From: Chitinophagaceae bacterium
GTDB lineage: Bacteria > Bacteroidota > Bacteroidia > Chitinophagales > Chitinophagaceae
Direction of reading: 5' to 3'
Assembly (NCBI GenBank): GCA_947379895.1
Contig: CANCPA010000007.1
Coordinates: 1-48,019, forward strand
Length of the DNA: 48,019 nt
Shown: piece after piece, positions 9,601 to 18,044 of the stretch
Layout: every line of letters starts with the position of its first letter
Numbering within the stretch: position 1 is the stretch's first letter
Notes under the pieces: model-generated
Databases searched by the model: none
The model's input: the letters and a program-made list of their open reading frames with translations, nothing else
What the model was told of the DNA's origin: nothing
Made by a program: the position numbers and the translations under genes

Positions 9601-12207
9601 TTAATTATTCAATAGACTTTTTACTTTCTCAATCACACTTGAAAGATTACTTGCATCTTGTCCGCCAGCAGTAGCTAATAGCTTTTGACCACCGCCACCA
9701 CCTTTGATTAGAGGGGCAACAATTTCTTTAATTATCTTTTGAGCATCTAATCCTTTACTCGCATTGATTCCTTCATCAATACCAATTGCAACAGATGCTT
9801 TTCCTTCAATGTTTGCAGTTAATACAACTACTAAATTATTGATATCTGTTTTCAAGTCGTTTGCCAATTTCTTTAATGAATCACCATTACTTACTTCTAC
9901 TGAACAGCCAATAAAAGAAATGCCATTGATAGTTTGAACCGTTTGTGCCAATTCTTTTTTTGTAATTGTCAATTGTTTGGCTTCAAAGCTTTCTATCTTC
10001 TTGCGTAGCTCATTATTTTCTGCCAACAGATTTTCCAATGCCTTTACAATATCCTTTGGATTCTTTAAAGTACTCTTCACTGTACTTAAAATAGTGGATT
10101 CCTCCTTTGCCAAAGCCTCGGCTATAGCACCACTAACCGCTTCAATACGACGGACACCCGCGGCAACTGCTGTCTCGTGTTTTATTCTGAATGAACCTAA
10201 TTGCCCCGTATACCCTACATGTGTTCCTCCACAAAGTTCTATCGAATAATTTGCATCCATGATAACTACTCGCACGATATCTCCATACTTTTCTCCAAAC
10301 AAAGCCATTGCACCCAACTTTACCGCTTCGTCCTTATTCATTTCCTTGATGACAACAGGCACATTCTCCCTTATCTTATCATTTACAATTGCCTCAATAT
10401 TATCAATCTCTTCATCAGTCACTTTAGCAAAATGAGAGAAATCGAAGCGTAGTTGCTCTTCATTTACCAAACTACCTTTCTGTGCAACATGCGTTCCTAA
10501 AACAGATCTTAATGCGGCATGTAGTAAGTGTGTGGCACTATGATGAATAGAAGTTGCAGCCCTGAGATGAGAATAAACTTTTGCTACAACAGGGGCATCA
10601 ATATTTTCGGGTAATACATCTGTAAAATGAATGGTAAGGTTATTTTCCTTCTTTGTATCATTTACAATAATATGTTCTCCATCAAAGTTCAGTGTTCCCT
10701 TATCGCCCACTTGACCACCACTCTCGGCATAAAAGGGAGTTTCTGCCAATACAATCTGAAATCCTTCCTTCCCTTTTGCTTTTACCTTTCTATATTTAAT
10801 GACACTCGTTACAGAATCCAAATCATTGTAACCTACAAACTTTGAGGTTGCATTTTCTTGTAGGTTAATCCAATCTTCCGTATCAACAACTGCAGCGGCA
10901 CGAGAACGGGTCTTTTGCTTTTGCATTTCTACAGCAAAACCAGTTTCGTCAACTTTTAAACCTTTTTCTGATGCTACTAGGATCGTTAAGTCTAATGGAA
11001 AACCAAAAGTATCATAGAGTTTAAAGGCTTCTTCTCCAGAAATATCAGCAATAGCTTCATTTAACATGGAAAGGCCTTTATCAACAGTTCTTAAAAATGC
11101 ATCTTCCTCTTCTTTAACCACCTTTCCAACAAAATCTAATTGACTCGTTAATTCAGGGAAAACAGTTTCGAATTGCTTAGCCAAAGTGGGCAACAGTTGA
11201 AATAATAGCGGTTGTTTATAATCTAAATAGGAATAATAATAGCGCACAGCCCTGCGAAGGATACGACGGATTACATAGCCTGCACCATTGTTACTAGGCA
11301 ATTGTCCGTCGGCAATTGTGAAGGAAATAGCACGGATATGATCGGCTAACACTCTAAATGCAATTGCTTGTTTGCTATCTCCAAAGTCATATTGTTTACC
11401 TGTGATTTGTTCAATCACCGCAATAGTTCCTGTAAATACATCGGTATCATAATTAGAAGTCTTCTTTTGAATTACTCTAACCAAACGTTCGAAGCCCATT
11501 CCTGTATCCACATGTTGAGCGGGTAATAATTGTAAGGAACCATCCTTCAAACGATTGAACTGCATGAATACATTGTTCCAAATCTCAATGACTTGAGGGT
11601 GGTCATTATTTACCAATGTTTTTCCATCTACTAGTTTCCTTTCTTCATCGGGACGGCAATCCACATGGATTTCGGTACAAGGACCACAAGGGCCAGTATC
11701 TCCCATTTCCCAAAAATTATCTTTCTTATTTCCCAATAAAATTCTATCTTCTTTAATCACTTTCTTCCATTCGTTATAGGCTTCTTCATCTTTAGGCAAG
11801 CCTTCTTTTTCATCTCCTTGAAAGATTGTCACATACAAACGGTCTTTATCTAGCTTGAATACTTCGGTTAATAATTCCCAACTCCAAGCAATTGCTTCTA
11901 CTTTAAAGTAGTCACCGAAACTCCAATTGCCCAACATTTCAAACATGGTATGATGGTAAGTATCAACGCCCACTTCCTCAAGGTCATTATGCTTACCACT
12001 TACCCGCAAACACTTTTGCGTATCGGCAATACGGTTGTGAACGGGCACTCCATTTCCCAAAAAAAGGTCTTTAAATTGGTTCATCCCTGCGTTAGTAAAT
12101 AATAATGTCGGGTCGTTTTTTATTACTATCGGGGCAGAAGGAACTATCTGATGTTGTTTACTTTTGAAGAAGTCTAAGTACTGTTGACGAATCTCTGCGC
12201 TTGTCAT
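9601..12207 (-). CDS. alaS: alanyl-tRNA synthetase
   Basis: The product has 868 residues (E. coli 875). It begins MTSAEIRQQYLDFFKSKQH, typical of AlaRS. Class II aminoacylation motifs include TNAGMNQFKDLFLG and GDTGPCGPCTEIHVD. The editing domain carries the HxxxH zinc site in HHSATHLLHAAL and the CGGTHVGYTG motif. The C-terminal DHHA1 domain ends with GGGGGQKLLATAGGQ. The enzyme charges tRNA-Ala and deacylates mischarged tRNA. It faces an M23 peptidase gene divergently across a repeat-rich spacer. Confidence 0.98.
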   Translation of the reverse strand: MTSAEIRQQYLDFFKSKQHQIVPSAPIVIKNDPTLLFTNAGMNQFKDLFLGNGVPVHNRIADTQKCLRVSGKHNDLEEVGVDTYHHTMFEMLGNWSFGDYFKVEAIAWSWELLTEVFKLDKDRLYVTIFQGDEKEGLPKDEEAYNEWKKVIKEDRILLGNKKDNFWEMGDTGPCGPCTEIHVDCRPDEERKLVDGKTLVNNDHPQVIEIWNNVFMQFNRLKDGSLQLLPAQHVDTGMGFERLVRVIQKKTSNYDTDVFTGTIAVIEQITGKQYDFGDSKQAIAFRVLADHIRAISFTIADGQLPSNNGAGYVIRRILRRAVRYYYSYLDYKQPLLFQLLPTLAKQFETVFPELTSQLDFVGKVVKEEEDAFLRTVDKGLSMLNEAIADISGEEAFKLYDTFGFPLDLTILVASEKGLKVDETGFAVEMQKQKTRSRAAAVVDTEDWINLQENATSKFVGYNDLDSVTSVIKYRKVKAKGKEGFQIVLAETPFYAESGGQVGDKGTLNFDGEHIIVNDTKKENNLTIHFTDVLPENIDAPVVAKVYSHLRAATSIHHSATHLLHAALRSVLGTHVAQKGSLVNEEQLRFDFSHFAKVTDEEIDNIEAIVNDKIRENVPVVIKEMNKDEAVKLGAMALFGEKYGDIVRVVIMDANYSIELCGGTHVGYTGQLGSFRIKHETAVAAGVRRIEAVSGAIAEALAKEESTILSTVKSTLKNPKDIVKALENLLAENNELRKKIESFEAKQLTITKKELAQTVQTINGISFIGCSVEVSNGDSLKKLANDLKTDINNLVVVLTANIEGKASVAIGIDEGINASKGLDAQKIIKEIVAPLIKGGGGGQKLLATAGGQDASNLSSVIEKVKSLLNN

Positions 12208-12270
12208 TATTTAAGCCTGTTTATTTTAAATTATAAGTAAGTGAGTAAAAAAAAATATCTTTGACGGCTG

Positions 12271-12278
12271 CGAAGGTA
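12271..12278 (-). promoter_or_regulatory. -7 promoter box of alaS
   Basis: The minus strand reads TACCTTCG followed by CAGC, one mismatch from TAnnTTTG. It predicts a leader of roughly 60 nt before the ATG at 12207. No clear -33 box was seen. Confidence 0.35.
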
Positions 12279-12355
12279 ATTGTCTGAACTTAAACTTAGA
12301 TAGTTGTTATAAAAGTTGTAGGAAATAGGTAATAAGTTGTAGGTGTTAGGTAATA

Positions 12356-12467
12356 GGTTTAGGGTTTAAGGTTTAAGGTTTAAGGTTTAAGGTTTAGGGT
12401 TTAAGGTTTAAGGTTTAGGGTGTAGGGTTTAGGGTTTAGGGTGTAGGGTGTAAGGTGTAAAGTTTAT
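12356..12467 (+). repeat. GGTTTAA/GGTTTAG heptamer tandem array
   Basis: Sixteen contiguous 7-bp units run from 12356: GGTTTAG, then mostly GGTTTAA, later GGTTTAG, GGTGTAG and GGTGTAA, ending in a decayed AGTTTAT. The sequence upstream (12315-12355) has looser GTAGG/TTAGG echoes. A purer copy of the same array lies at 15029-15098. It sits in the alaS/M23 divergent spacer and has no coding potential. Confidence 0.95.
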
Positions 12468-12492
12468 GGTGAGAGTGTGAGGAGTGAGAAGA

Positions 12493-12806
12493 TTAAAAGA
12501 AATGGGGTTAGACCCAAAAGTTACGAGATTATCACTTAATAGTATGGGGTAGTACTAAAATTATGAGGTTAGAATATTAAGAAATGAGGTACGAACTTAA
12601 AGAAAAGTGGTTAGCACTTAAAGAAAAGAGATTGAACCCTTAAGAAATGGGGTACGAACTTAAAGAAATGAGGTTGGAATCTTACGAAATGCGGTTGAAA
12701 CCTTTAGAAATGGGGTACGAACTTAAAGAAAAGTGGTTAGCACTTAAAGAAATGCGGTTGGTATTTAAAGAAAAGTGGTTAACACTTAAAGAAATGAGGT
12801 CTATAA
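12493..12806 (+). repeat. degenerate tandem array, 20-22-bp unit (about 15 copies)
   Basis: Units such as TTAAAGAAATGAGGTTGGAA, TTAAAGAAAAGTGGTTAGCA and TTAAGAAATGGGGTACGAAC follow each other for about 310 bp, each 20-22 bp long. The period is close to 21 bp, two helical turns. Because 21 bp is seven codons, a 71-codon frame with a heptad-like pattern appears inside (12647-12862), but it is best explained by the repeat. The remaining spacer up to 13088 shows no gene. Confidence 0.9.
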
Positions 12807-13088
12807 ATGGAGAAATTGATACAAGTAGATTGAAATTAGACACTTTTCAAATCAACTCGTAGTCGGCTTTGAAGTTTAAGAAAATTAGTTTTAAGTTAAA
12901 TCCGTTTAGGTCATAATATATTTGCCTTCATAATTTATAGTTGTTCATCATTAGAAATTAGGGAAATGTTTAAACAGCAAAGAGGCTATTAACTTTTAGC
13001 TGGAAAGTTTGAAAAAGAGAATTTGAATTAATTGTTGAAAATATTTATAGTTTACATAAATCAGACAGCGATAGAATAAAAAAGGAGA

Positions 13089-14060
13089 ATGAAAAAAATA
13101 AAATATTTCTACAATACAAACACCCTTCGGTTCGAGAAGATTGAAGTACCATTTCGGGTACGTATGTTAAGAATATTTGGGTTTGTTGCCGCTTCGTTGG
13201 TGACAGCATTTATTATCGTAAATATCATTTATCGCTATTTCCCTTCGGCAAATGAAAAGCAATTGATGCAACAAAATCATTCCTTAAAAGACGATTATAC
13301 GGTATTGCAGGATAGGGTTTTACAGTTGCAGATGCAAATGGAAGAATTGGAAAACAGAGATAACACAGTATACCGAGCCATTTTTGAGGCAGTTCCTATT
13401 CCTGATAGTGTTCGGGTTAAGAAGATGGAGAAATCGAAAGAGGTATCGCTTGTTTCGGGGTTGAGTGAAAATGAATTGATAAAAGGTATTAAGGATCAGT
13501 TGAATAATTTGTCACTCCGTTCGGCATATATGGATAAGAGTTACAATGAGATAGCCGGTATGGTTAAAAATAAAGAAAAACTATTGTTGGCAATTCCTGC
13601 TATTCAACCTGTAAGCAACAAAGATTTAAGTAAGATAGCAAGTGGATTTGGCAATCGGATTGACCCTGTTTATAAAGTTAGAAAATTTCATGCAGGCTTA
13701 GATTTCACTGCTTCGCAAGGCACACCTATTTATGCCACAGCAGATGGCAGGGTTAAGGAATCTGGTTTTAACACGAGTGGATTTGGTAATCATGTGGTTA
13801 TAAATCATGGCTATGGATATGAGACATTGTATGGACACATGGTGCGTGTGAAGGCGAGGGAAGGACAGACAGTTAAACGAGGTGAAGTGATTGGGTACGT
13901 AGGCAGTACTGGTAAGAGTACAGGACCACATTGCCATTATGAAGTACATCGAAACGGTCAGCCTGTAGATCCTGTTTACTATTTTTACAATGATATTGAC
14001 CCTGCACAATTCGATAGGCTTTTGAAACAAGCCGCAAGTTCGAATCAAAGCTTTGACTAA
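13089..14060 (+). CDS. M23 family peptidoglycan endopeptidase, membrane-anchored
   Basis: The product has 323 residues. An N-terminal transmembrane segment lies at about 29-50, followed by a coiled-coil stretch (about 58-95), then a C-terminal LytM/M23 domain from about 180. The zinc and catalytic motifs are complete: HAGLDF (HxxxD), LYGHM and HCHYEVH (HxH). Such proteins cleave peptide crosslinks of peptidoglycan in the periplasm. GGAG lies just before the ATG at 13089, too close to be an ideal ribosome site. An alaS/M23 neighbourhood is common in Bacteroidota. The ATG is supported by MKKIKYFYNTNTLRFEKIE, a typical N-terminus for this subgroup. Confidence 0.92.
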   Translation: MKKIKYFYNTNTLRFEKIEVPFRVRMLRIFGFVAASLVTAFIIVNIIYRYFPSANEKQLMQQNHSLKDDYTVLQDRVLQLQMQMEELENRDNTVYRAIFEAVPIPDSVRVKKMEKSKEVSLVSGLSENELIKGIKDQLNNLSLRSAYMDKSYNEIAGMVKNKEKLLLAIPAIQPVSNKDLSKIASGFGNRIDPVYKVRKFHAGLDFTASQGTPIYATADGRVKESGFNTSGFGNHVVINHGYGYETLYGHMVRVKAREGQTVKRGEVIGYVGSTGKSTGPHCHYEVHRNGQPVDPVYYFYNDIDPAQFDRLLKQAASSNQSFD

Positions 14061-14063
14061 TTT

Positions 14064-14166
14064 AGTTATGAGTTATGAAATATGAGTTATGAGTGTTTTA
14101 CATTTTACAGACTCAAACTTATTTCAAAACTTATAACTTAAAACTCAAAACTCATAACTCATAACT
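14064..14166. repeat. inverted AGTTATGAGTTATGA / TCATAACTCATAACT repeat
   Basis: A 15-bp arm at 14064-14078 is perfectly complementary to 14152-14166, and the inner sequence also pairs partly. It starts 4 nt after the M23 stop and ends 8 nt before the panB ATG. It belongs to a simple repeat family also seen near 41991-42019, 44538-44556 and 47265-47297. It could fold in the transcript between the two genes. Confidence 0.8.
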
Positions 14167-14173
14167 CTGAAAG

Positions 14174-14977
14174 ATGGCTATTAAAAAGATTACAACGAGT
14201 ACACTACAAAAGATGAAACTTAACGGAGAGAAAATCTCTATGCTTACTGCTTATGATTTTTCATTTGCTAGAATATTTGATGCTGCAGGTATCGATATTT
14301 TGTTAGTTGGCGATAGTGCAAGTAATGTGATGGCGGGGAATGAAACTACATTGCCAATTACTCTTGAACAAATGATTTATCATGCTCAGTGTGTGATGAA
14401 GGGGGTGAATAGGAGTTTTGTAGTTGTGGATCTTCCCTTTGGAAGTTATCAATCAAATTCGGAGATTGCCTTAGCATCATCTATTAGGATTATGAAAGAA
14501 ACGGGGGCACATGCTATTAAATTGGAAGGGGGTGAGGAAGTAGCGGAGAGTATTAAAAGAATTGTAAGTGCAGGAATTCCTGTTATGGGGCACCTTGGAT
14601 TAACCCCACAGAGTATTAATAAATTCGGTTCCTATATTGTAAGGGCGAAGGAAGATGCTGAGGCTGAAAAGCTAAAGAGGGATATTAAAATTATAGAAGA
14701 AGCAGGTTGTTTTAGTGTTGTTTTAGAAAAAATACCTGCCTTATTGGCTAAAGTAGTAACAGAATCGGTTCATATTCCTACGATTGGTATTGGTGCAGGA
14801 AAATATTGTGATGGTCAAGTACTTGTTATGCATGACATGTTGGGCATCAATAGCGAATTCAAACCCCGCTTTATAAGGCAATATCAAGAATTGGAGACGC
14901 TAATTTCGGGAGCTGCTAAAGAATATATTGCAAATGTAAAAAGCAATGACTTTCCAAGTGATGGCGAATCATATTAA
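14174..14977 (+). CDS. panB: 3-methyl-2-oxobutanoate hydroxymethyltransferase
   Basis: The product has 267 residues, matching the family (about 264). PanB transfers a hydroxymethyl group from methylene-tetrahydrofolate to 2-oxoisovalerate, making ketopantoate for pantothenate and CoA. Visible are [18 protein letters not shown], the magnesium ligands D47 (VGDSASNV), D86 (VVDLPFG) and E118 (KLEGGE), the catalytic E185 in VLEKIP, and [15 protein letters not shown]. It follows the M23 gene by 113 bp filled by an inverted repeat and may be co-transcribed. panC and panD are not in this window. Confidence 0.97.
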   Translation: MAIKKITTSTLQKMKLNGEKISMLTAYDFSFARIFDAAGIDILLVGDSASNVMAGNETTLPITLEQMIYHAQCVMKGVNRSFVVVDLPFGSYQSNSEIALASSIRIMKETGAHAIKLEGGEEVAESIKRIVSAGIPVMGHLGLTPQSINKFGSYIVRAKEDAEAEKLKRDIKIIEEAGCFSVVLEKIPALLAKVVTESVHIPTIGIGAGKYCDGQVLVMHDMLGINSEFKPRFIRQYQELETLISGAAKEYIANVKSNDFPSDGESY

Positions 14978-15028
14978 GCTATTTTTGTTACAGGTTATAA
15001 GTTTTAGGTTACAAGTTGCTGGGTATTG

Positions 15029-15098
15029 GGTTTAAGGTTTAAGGTTTAAGGTTTAAGGTTTAAGGTTTAAGGTTTAAGGTTTAAGGATTAAGGATTAA
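15029..15098 (+). repeat. GGTTTAA heptamer tandem array
   Basis: Eight identical GGTTTAA units (15029-15084) are followed by two GGATTAA units (15085-15098). The unit matches the array at 12356-12467 in the same orientation. The purity suggests recent expansion. It lies between panB and the LytS-type kinase gene. Confidence 0.97.
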
Positions 15099-15224
15099 GG
15101 TTTTGAGTTTTGTATATTCCTATTTATTTGCATTTTTAAGCAGTAAATATTCTATGAAATCACATTTCACCGATAATGCATTTCAGTCTACCATGATAAT
15201 GAGTGTGTCAAATATTAAGAATTG

Positions 15225-15232
15225 TACATTTG
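15225..15232 (+). promoter_or_regulatory. -7 box upstream of the LytS-type kinase
   Basis: TACATTTG matches TAnnTTTG exactly and lies 14 nt before the ATG at 15247, which would give a leader of under 10 nt. The -33 box is not obvious. Confidence 0.4.
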
Positions 15233-15246
15233 AAAAAAAGTTTTAA

Positions 15247-16371
15247 ATGACAGGCTCTAAAAACAAAAAATTATTAACAAGCATCGTTCATATAGCAGTA
15301 TGGACATGTTTTTTGATGATACCATTCGTTTTTCAGCCACACTCACGCGAGTCGCCTTCCCCTATTGCAATTAGTAATCATTTCAGGGCAGTATTAATAT
15401 CGAGTAGCCTCTTTCTGATTTTGTTTTACTATATAAATACGCTTTTTCTTATACCGCAATTTTTGTTTTCAAAAAAGTGGATTATATATATATCTAGCGT
15501 AGTGCTTTTATTCATTGCATTTTTGTATTTACCCGACTGGATAGCCTCTTTTTTTTCGGACCCTTTTAGTGAATCAAATCATAGATATTTTGAAGCAGAA
15601 AAATATAGAAAGCAATTTTCTGATTCATTTCCTCCCGGACCACATCGACCACGTTTTGGTGGTCCTAGAAAACACTTTCACTTCTTTCCGGGGTCATACC
15701 TGATATTTATTCTTGTATTTGCCATTAGTACATGCATTTCTTTAATACAACAATGGTTAAAGATTGAAGAAAATAAAAAGGAAATAGAACGTGATAAATT
15801 AAATACAGAACTTTCTTTTTTAAAGTCGCAGATTAATCCACACTTCTTTTTCAATACACTAAATAATATTTATTCACTTGCAGTAACGGGTAGTGAACAT
15901 ACAGCTTCTGCAATTTTGAAGCTTTCTTCAATTATGAGATATATCATTTCTGACACTCAGGTAGACTTTGTGCCGTTGGAAAACGAAGTTACTTTTATTA
16001 AAAATTTTATTGATTTACAATTGGTGAGGCTTACTGACAAGGTATCTGTAAATTTTACTATTGAGGGAGATATAGATTCGAAGATGATTGCTCCTTTAAT
16101 ATTTATTTGTTTTGTAGAGAATGCTTTTAAATATGGCGTTAGCACAAAGGAAAATTCAGTCATTACTTTTCAACTAAGAACAAGTAATAAAAAAATTATT
16201 TTTTCTTCGTCCAATAAAATTATAAAGACAGAAAACTTTAATAAAGAAGGTACTGGAATTGGGATTTCTAATGTAAAGAGAAGATTAGACTTGCTATACC
16301 CTGAAAGATATAATCTTAATATATTTGATACTGAAGATATTTTTTCAGTAAAACTTGAAATTTCATTATAA
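15247..16371 (+). CDS. LytS-family sensor histidine kinase
   Basis: The product has 374 residues. Four hydrophobic segments (about 10-30, 47-70, 77-100, 150-168) form the membrane part, without a recognised extracellular sensor. A linker helix leads to the PF06580-type kinase core, with phospho-acceptor H199 in SQINPHFFFNTLNNIYSL. The ATPase part has FVENAFKYGVS (N box) and EGTGIGISNVKRRL (G box). The stop overlaps the start of the next gene by one base (TAATG), so the two form an operon. The signal sensed cannot be told from sequence. Confidence 0.92.
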   Translation: MTGSKNKKLLTSIVHIAVWTCFLMIPFVFQPHSRESPSPIAISNHFRAVLISSSLFLILFYYINTLFLIPQFLFSKKWIIYISSVVLLFIAFLYLPDWIASFFSDPFSESNHRYFEAEKYRKQFSDSFPPGPHRPRFGGPRKHFHFFPGSYLIFILVFAISTCISLIQQWLKIEENKKEIERDKLNTELSFLKSQINPHFFFNTLNNIYSLAVTGSEHTASAILKLSSIMRYIISDTQVDFVPLENEVTFIKNFIDLQLVRLTDKVSVNFTIEGDIDSKMIAPLIFICFVENAFKYGVSTKENSVITFQLRTSNKKIIFSSSNKIIKTENFNKEGTGIGISNVKRRLDLLYPERYNLNIFDTEDIFSVKLEISL

Positions 16372-17072
16372 TGATAACAGCAATTGCAATAGATGATGAG
16401 CCTTTGGCATTGAAACTTATTACTCAACATTGTGAAAAGATTGAGTTTCTGAACCTTAAAAAAGTTTTTACAAATCCCGATGAAGCATTAACCTATCTAA
16501 AAGAGAATAAGATTGATCTTATTTTTCTGGATATTCAAATGCCTGACATTAACGGATTACAGTTATACAAAAAGCTTTCGTCACCTGCTCCACAAGTTAT
16601 ATTCACAACTGCTTATAAAGACTTTGCAGTAGAAGGTTTTAATGTTGATGCCATTGACTATTTATTAAAACCCTTTGATTTTGACCGCTTTAATAAAGCG
16701 ATTAATAAAGCGAAAGAATATATCGAGTTCCTTTCTATTCAAGAAGTTAGTCATAATGCTTTATTTGTCAAGGTCAATTATGAGATGTTGAAAATCAATC
16801 TGAAGGACATAGAATTTATTGAGGCGCTTGATGATTACATAAAAATCCATATAAAACCTATTCCAATATTAACACTAATGACATTAAAAAATGTATTGGA
16901 AAAATTACCCTCACAGGAATTTATCAGGATTCATCGCTCCTACATAGTTCCTATATCTAAGATTAAAAAGTTTTCGAAGAATAAGGTCATTATTGGAGGC
17001 AAGGAATTACCTGTTGGATCGAGTTATGGAGATATTTATGAATTATTGATGTCGAGGAATAATATTCTTTAA
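16371..17072 (+). CDS. LytTR-family response regulator
   Basis: The product has 233 residues. The receiver domain (1-120) has acidic residues IDDEP, the phosphorylated D54 in IFLDIQMPD, TTAYKDFAVEGF and K101-P102 in LLKPFD. The C-terminal LytTR DNA-binding domain (about 135-230) shows IEFIEALDDYIKIH and FIRIHRSYIVPISKIKKF. It is the partner of the LytS-type kinase immediately upstream. Known LytTR regulators bind direct repeats upstream of their targets; no target can be identified here. Confidence 0.95.
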   Translation: MITAIAIDDEPLALKLITQHCEKIEFLNLKKVFTNPDEALTYLKENKIDLIFLDIQMPDINGLQLYKKLSSPAPQVIFTTAYKDFAVEGFNVDAIDYLLKPFDFDRFNKAINKAKEYIEFLSIQEVSHNALFVKVNYEMLKINLKDIEFIEALDDYIKIHIKPIPILTLMTLKNVLEKLPSQEFIRIHRSYIVPISKIKKFSKNKVIIGGKELPVGSSYGDIYELLMSRNNIL

Positions 17073-17216
17073 TTGAAAGAAGAAGGCAGTTAGAATAGAT
17101 TTCATGCAACTCACTTTTAGAATATATATTTAAAGTAAATTCAGGCTATTGATATTTAACCCACATTATCAAATTGTGTTATGATTCGTTTTGCATTTGA
17201 CTTATCAAGTACGTTC

Positions 17217-17392
17217 AACCCAGATTACGCAATAGGACTCTATTACAATTCAGAACCACTTCAAACACGGCTTTTACTTGATTTGTTTGACTTCAACGTA
17301 ATTTATTATGTCTTTCATTCAAAAAATCTGTATAAAAATTTGTCTTTTTTTATTTGTGAATTTCATAACGTGTCTATTGCGTAATCTGGGTT
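17217..17392 (-). mobile_element. family A MITE-like element, copy 1 (176 bp)
   Basis: Both ends carry a perfect 19-bp inverted repeat, AACCCAGATTACGCAATAG at 17217-17235 and its complement at 17374-17392. The interior is clearly the reverse complement of copies 2 (36269-36445) and 3 (39534-39710). No transposase is encoded and no clear target duplication is seen. An open frame runs through the element and stops inside the right repeat. It lies 78 bp upstream of the -7 box of the PUR gene. A decayed end-like sequence (AACCCACATTATC) lies near 17158. Confidence 0.88.
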
Positions 17393-17469
17393 AAAGAAAT
17401 GTTTTTTCCAGCTCTCAAAATATTTTTCATAAAAAAATGCTGATAATAACAAAATATCAACACAGCCAC

Positions 17470-17477
17470 TATATTTG
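17470..17477 (+). promoter_or_regulatory. -7 promoter box of the PUR-family gene
   Basis: TATATTTG is a perfect TAnnTTTG match. It predicts a transcript start about 30 nt before the GTG at 17516. The -33 box is weak. Confidence 0.45.
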
Positions 17478-17515
17478 TAATGTCTTTTTGAACAAAAAAA
17501 ATAAAATTGTAAATT

Positions 17516-17968
17516 GTGGGATACGAGAATAACGACAAGAAAATGGTAACTGCTTACAGTCAGAAAGTTAGGGCGGGAAAGAAGAGGACTTATTTCTTTG
17601 ACATTAAGGAAACCCGTAACAACACTTATTCTTTAATCATTACAGAAAGTCGTAAGAGATTTGATGATAGAGGATTTGACAGGTCGAGTATTTATGTTTA
17701 TCAGGAGGATATTAATAAATTTGTAAAGGGTTTAGAAGAAGCTGTTGTTTATATTAAAACAGAATTATTGCCTAACTATGATTTTGATGAGTATAGCAAT
17801 GATTATGATGAACATGAGAATGTTGCTCCTACACAAACACCTGTAGTTACAACGGTACAGGAAGTAGAAGTTATTACAGAAAGAGTTGAGCCTACTATTG
17901 AAACAAAAGAGGAGGACAAGCCTGACAATCAAGCTCCTATTCATCATGAAGAAGTAGATAAGTGGTAA
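17516..17968 (+). CDS. PUR-family nucleic-acid-binding protein (DUF3276)
   Basis: The product has 150 residues with a GTG start at 17516. A single PUR repeat occupies about 12-85: YSQKVRAGKKRTYFFDIKET, followed by YSLIITESRKRF and YVYQEDINKFVKGLEE. This is the Bacteroidota DUF3276 family, related to Borrelia BpuR, which binds single-stranded DNA or RNA. The C-terminal 55 residues are acidic and rich in Thr, Val and Glu, probably disordered. An ATG ten codons later (17543) is an alternative start. Its targets are unknown. Confidence 0.9.
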   Translation: MGYENNDKKMVTAYSQKVRAGKKRTYFFDIKETRNNTYSLIITESRKRFDDRGFDRSSIYVYQEDINKFVKGLEEAVVYIKTELLPNYDFDEYSNDYDEHENVAPTQTPVVTTVQEVEVITERVEPTIETKEEDKPDNQAPIHHEEVDKW

Positions 17969-17990
17969 TTAAATTTTAATCTACCGCTTT

Positions 17991-18044
17991 TAAAATAAAA
18001 AGGGATTAGCTAATTAATTAATTGGTTAATCCCTTTTTATTTTA
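17991..18044. terminator. intrinsic terminator after the PUR-family gene
   Basis: An A-rich arm ending in AAAAAGGGATTA pairs with TTAATCCCTTTTT and a further T-rich run. The loop is short and AT-rich. It starts about 20 nt after the PUR stop at 17968. Confidence 0.85.

Noticed and set aside
12356-12467. Telomere-like TTTAGGG array suggesting a linear replicon or eukaryotic contamination
   Set aside because: The unit drifts between GGTTTAA, GGTTTAG and GGTGTAA, lies between bacterial genes and is internal; simple slippage explains it.
12647-12862. 71-codon frame with a heptad-like pattern (MRLxxKE)
   Set aside because: The 21-bp tandem array equals seven codons, so it creates a false heptad repeat; there is no promoter or homology, and neighbouring units carry stops in the same frame.
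17181-17384. 67-codon frame taken as a gene
   Set aside because: It is the interior of family A copy 1; the related frames at 36277-36477 and 39542-39748 are the other copies. Kept only as a low-interest observation.
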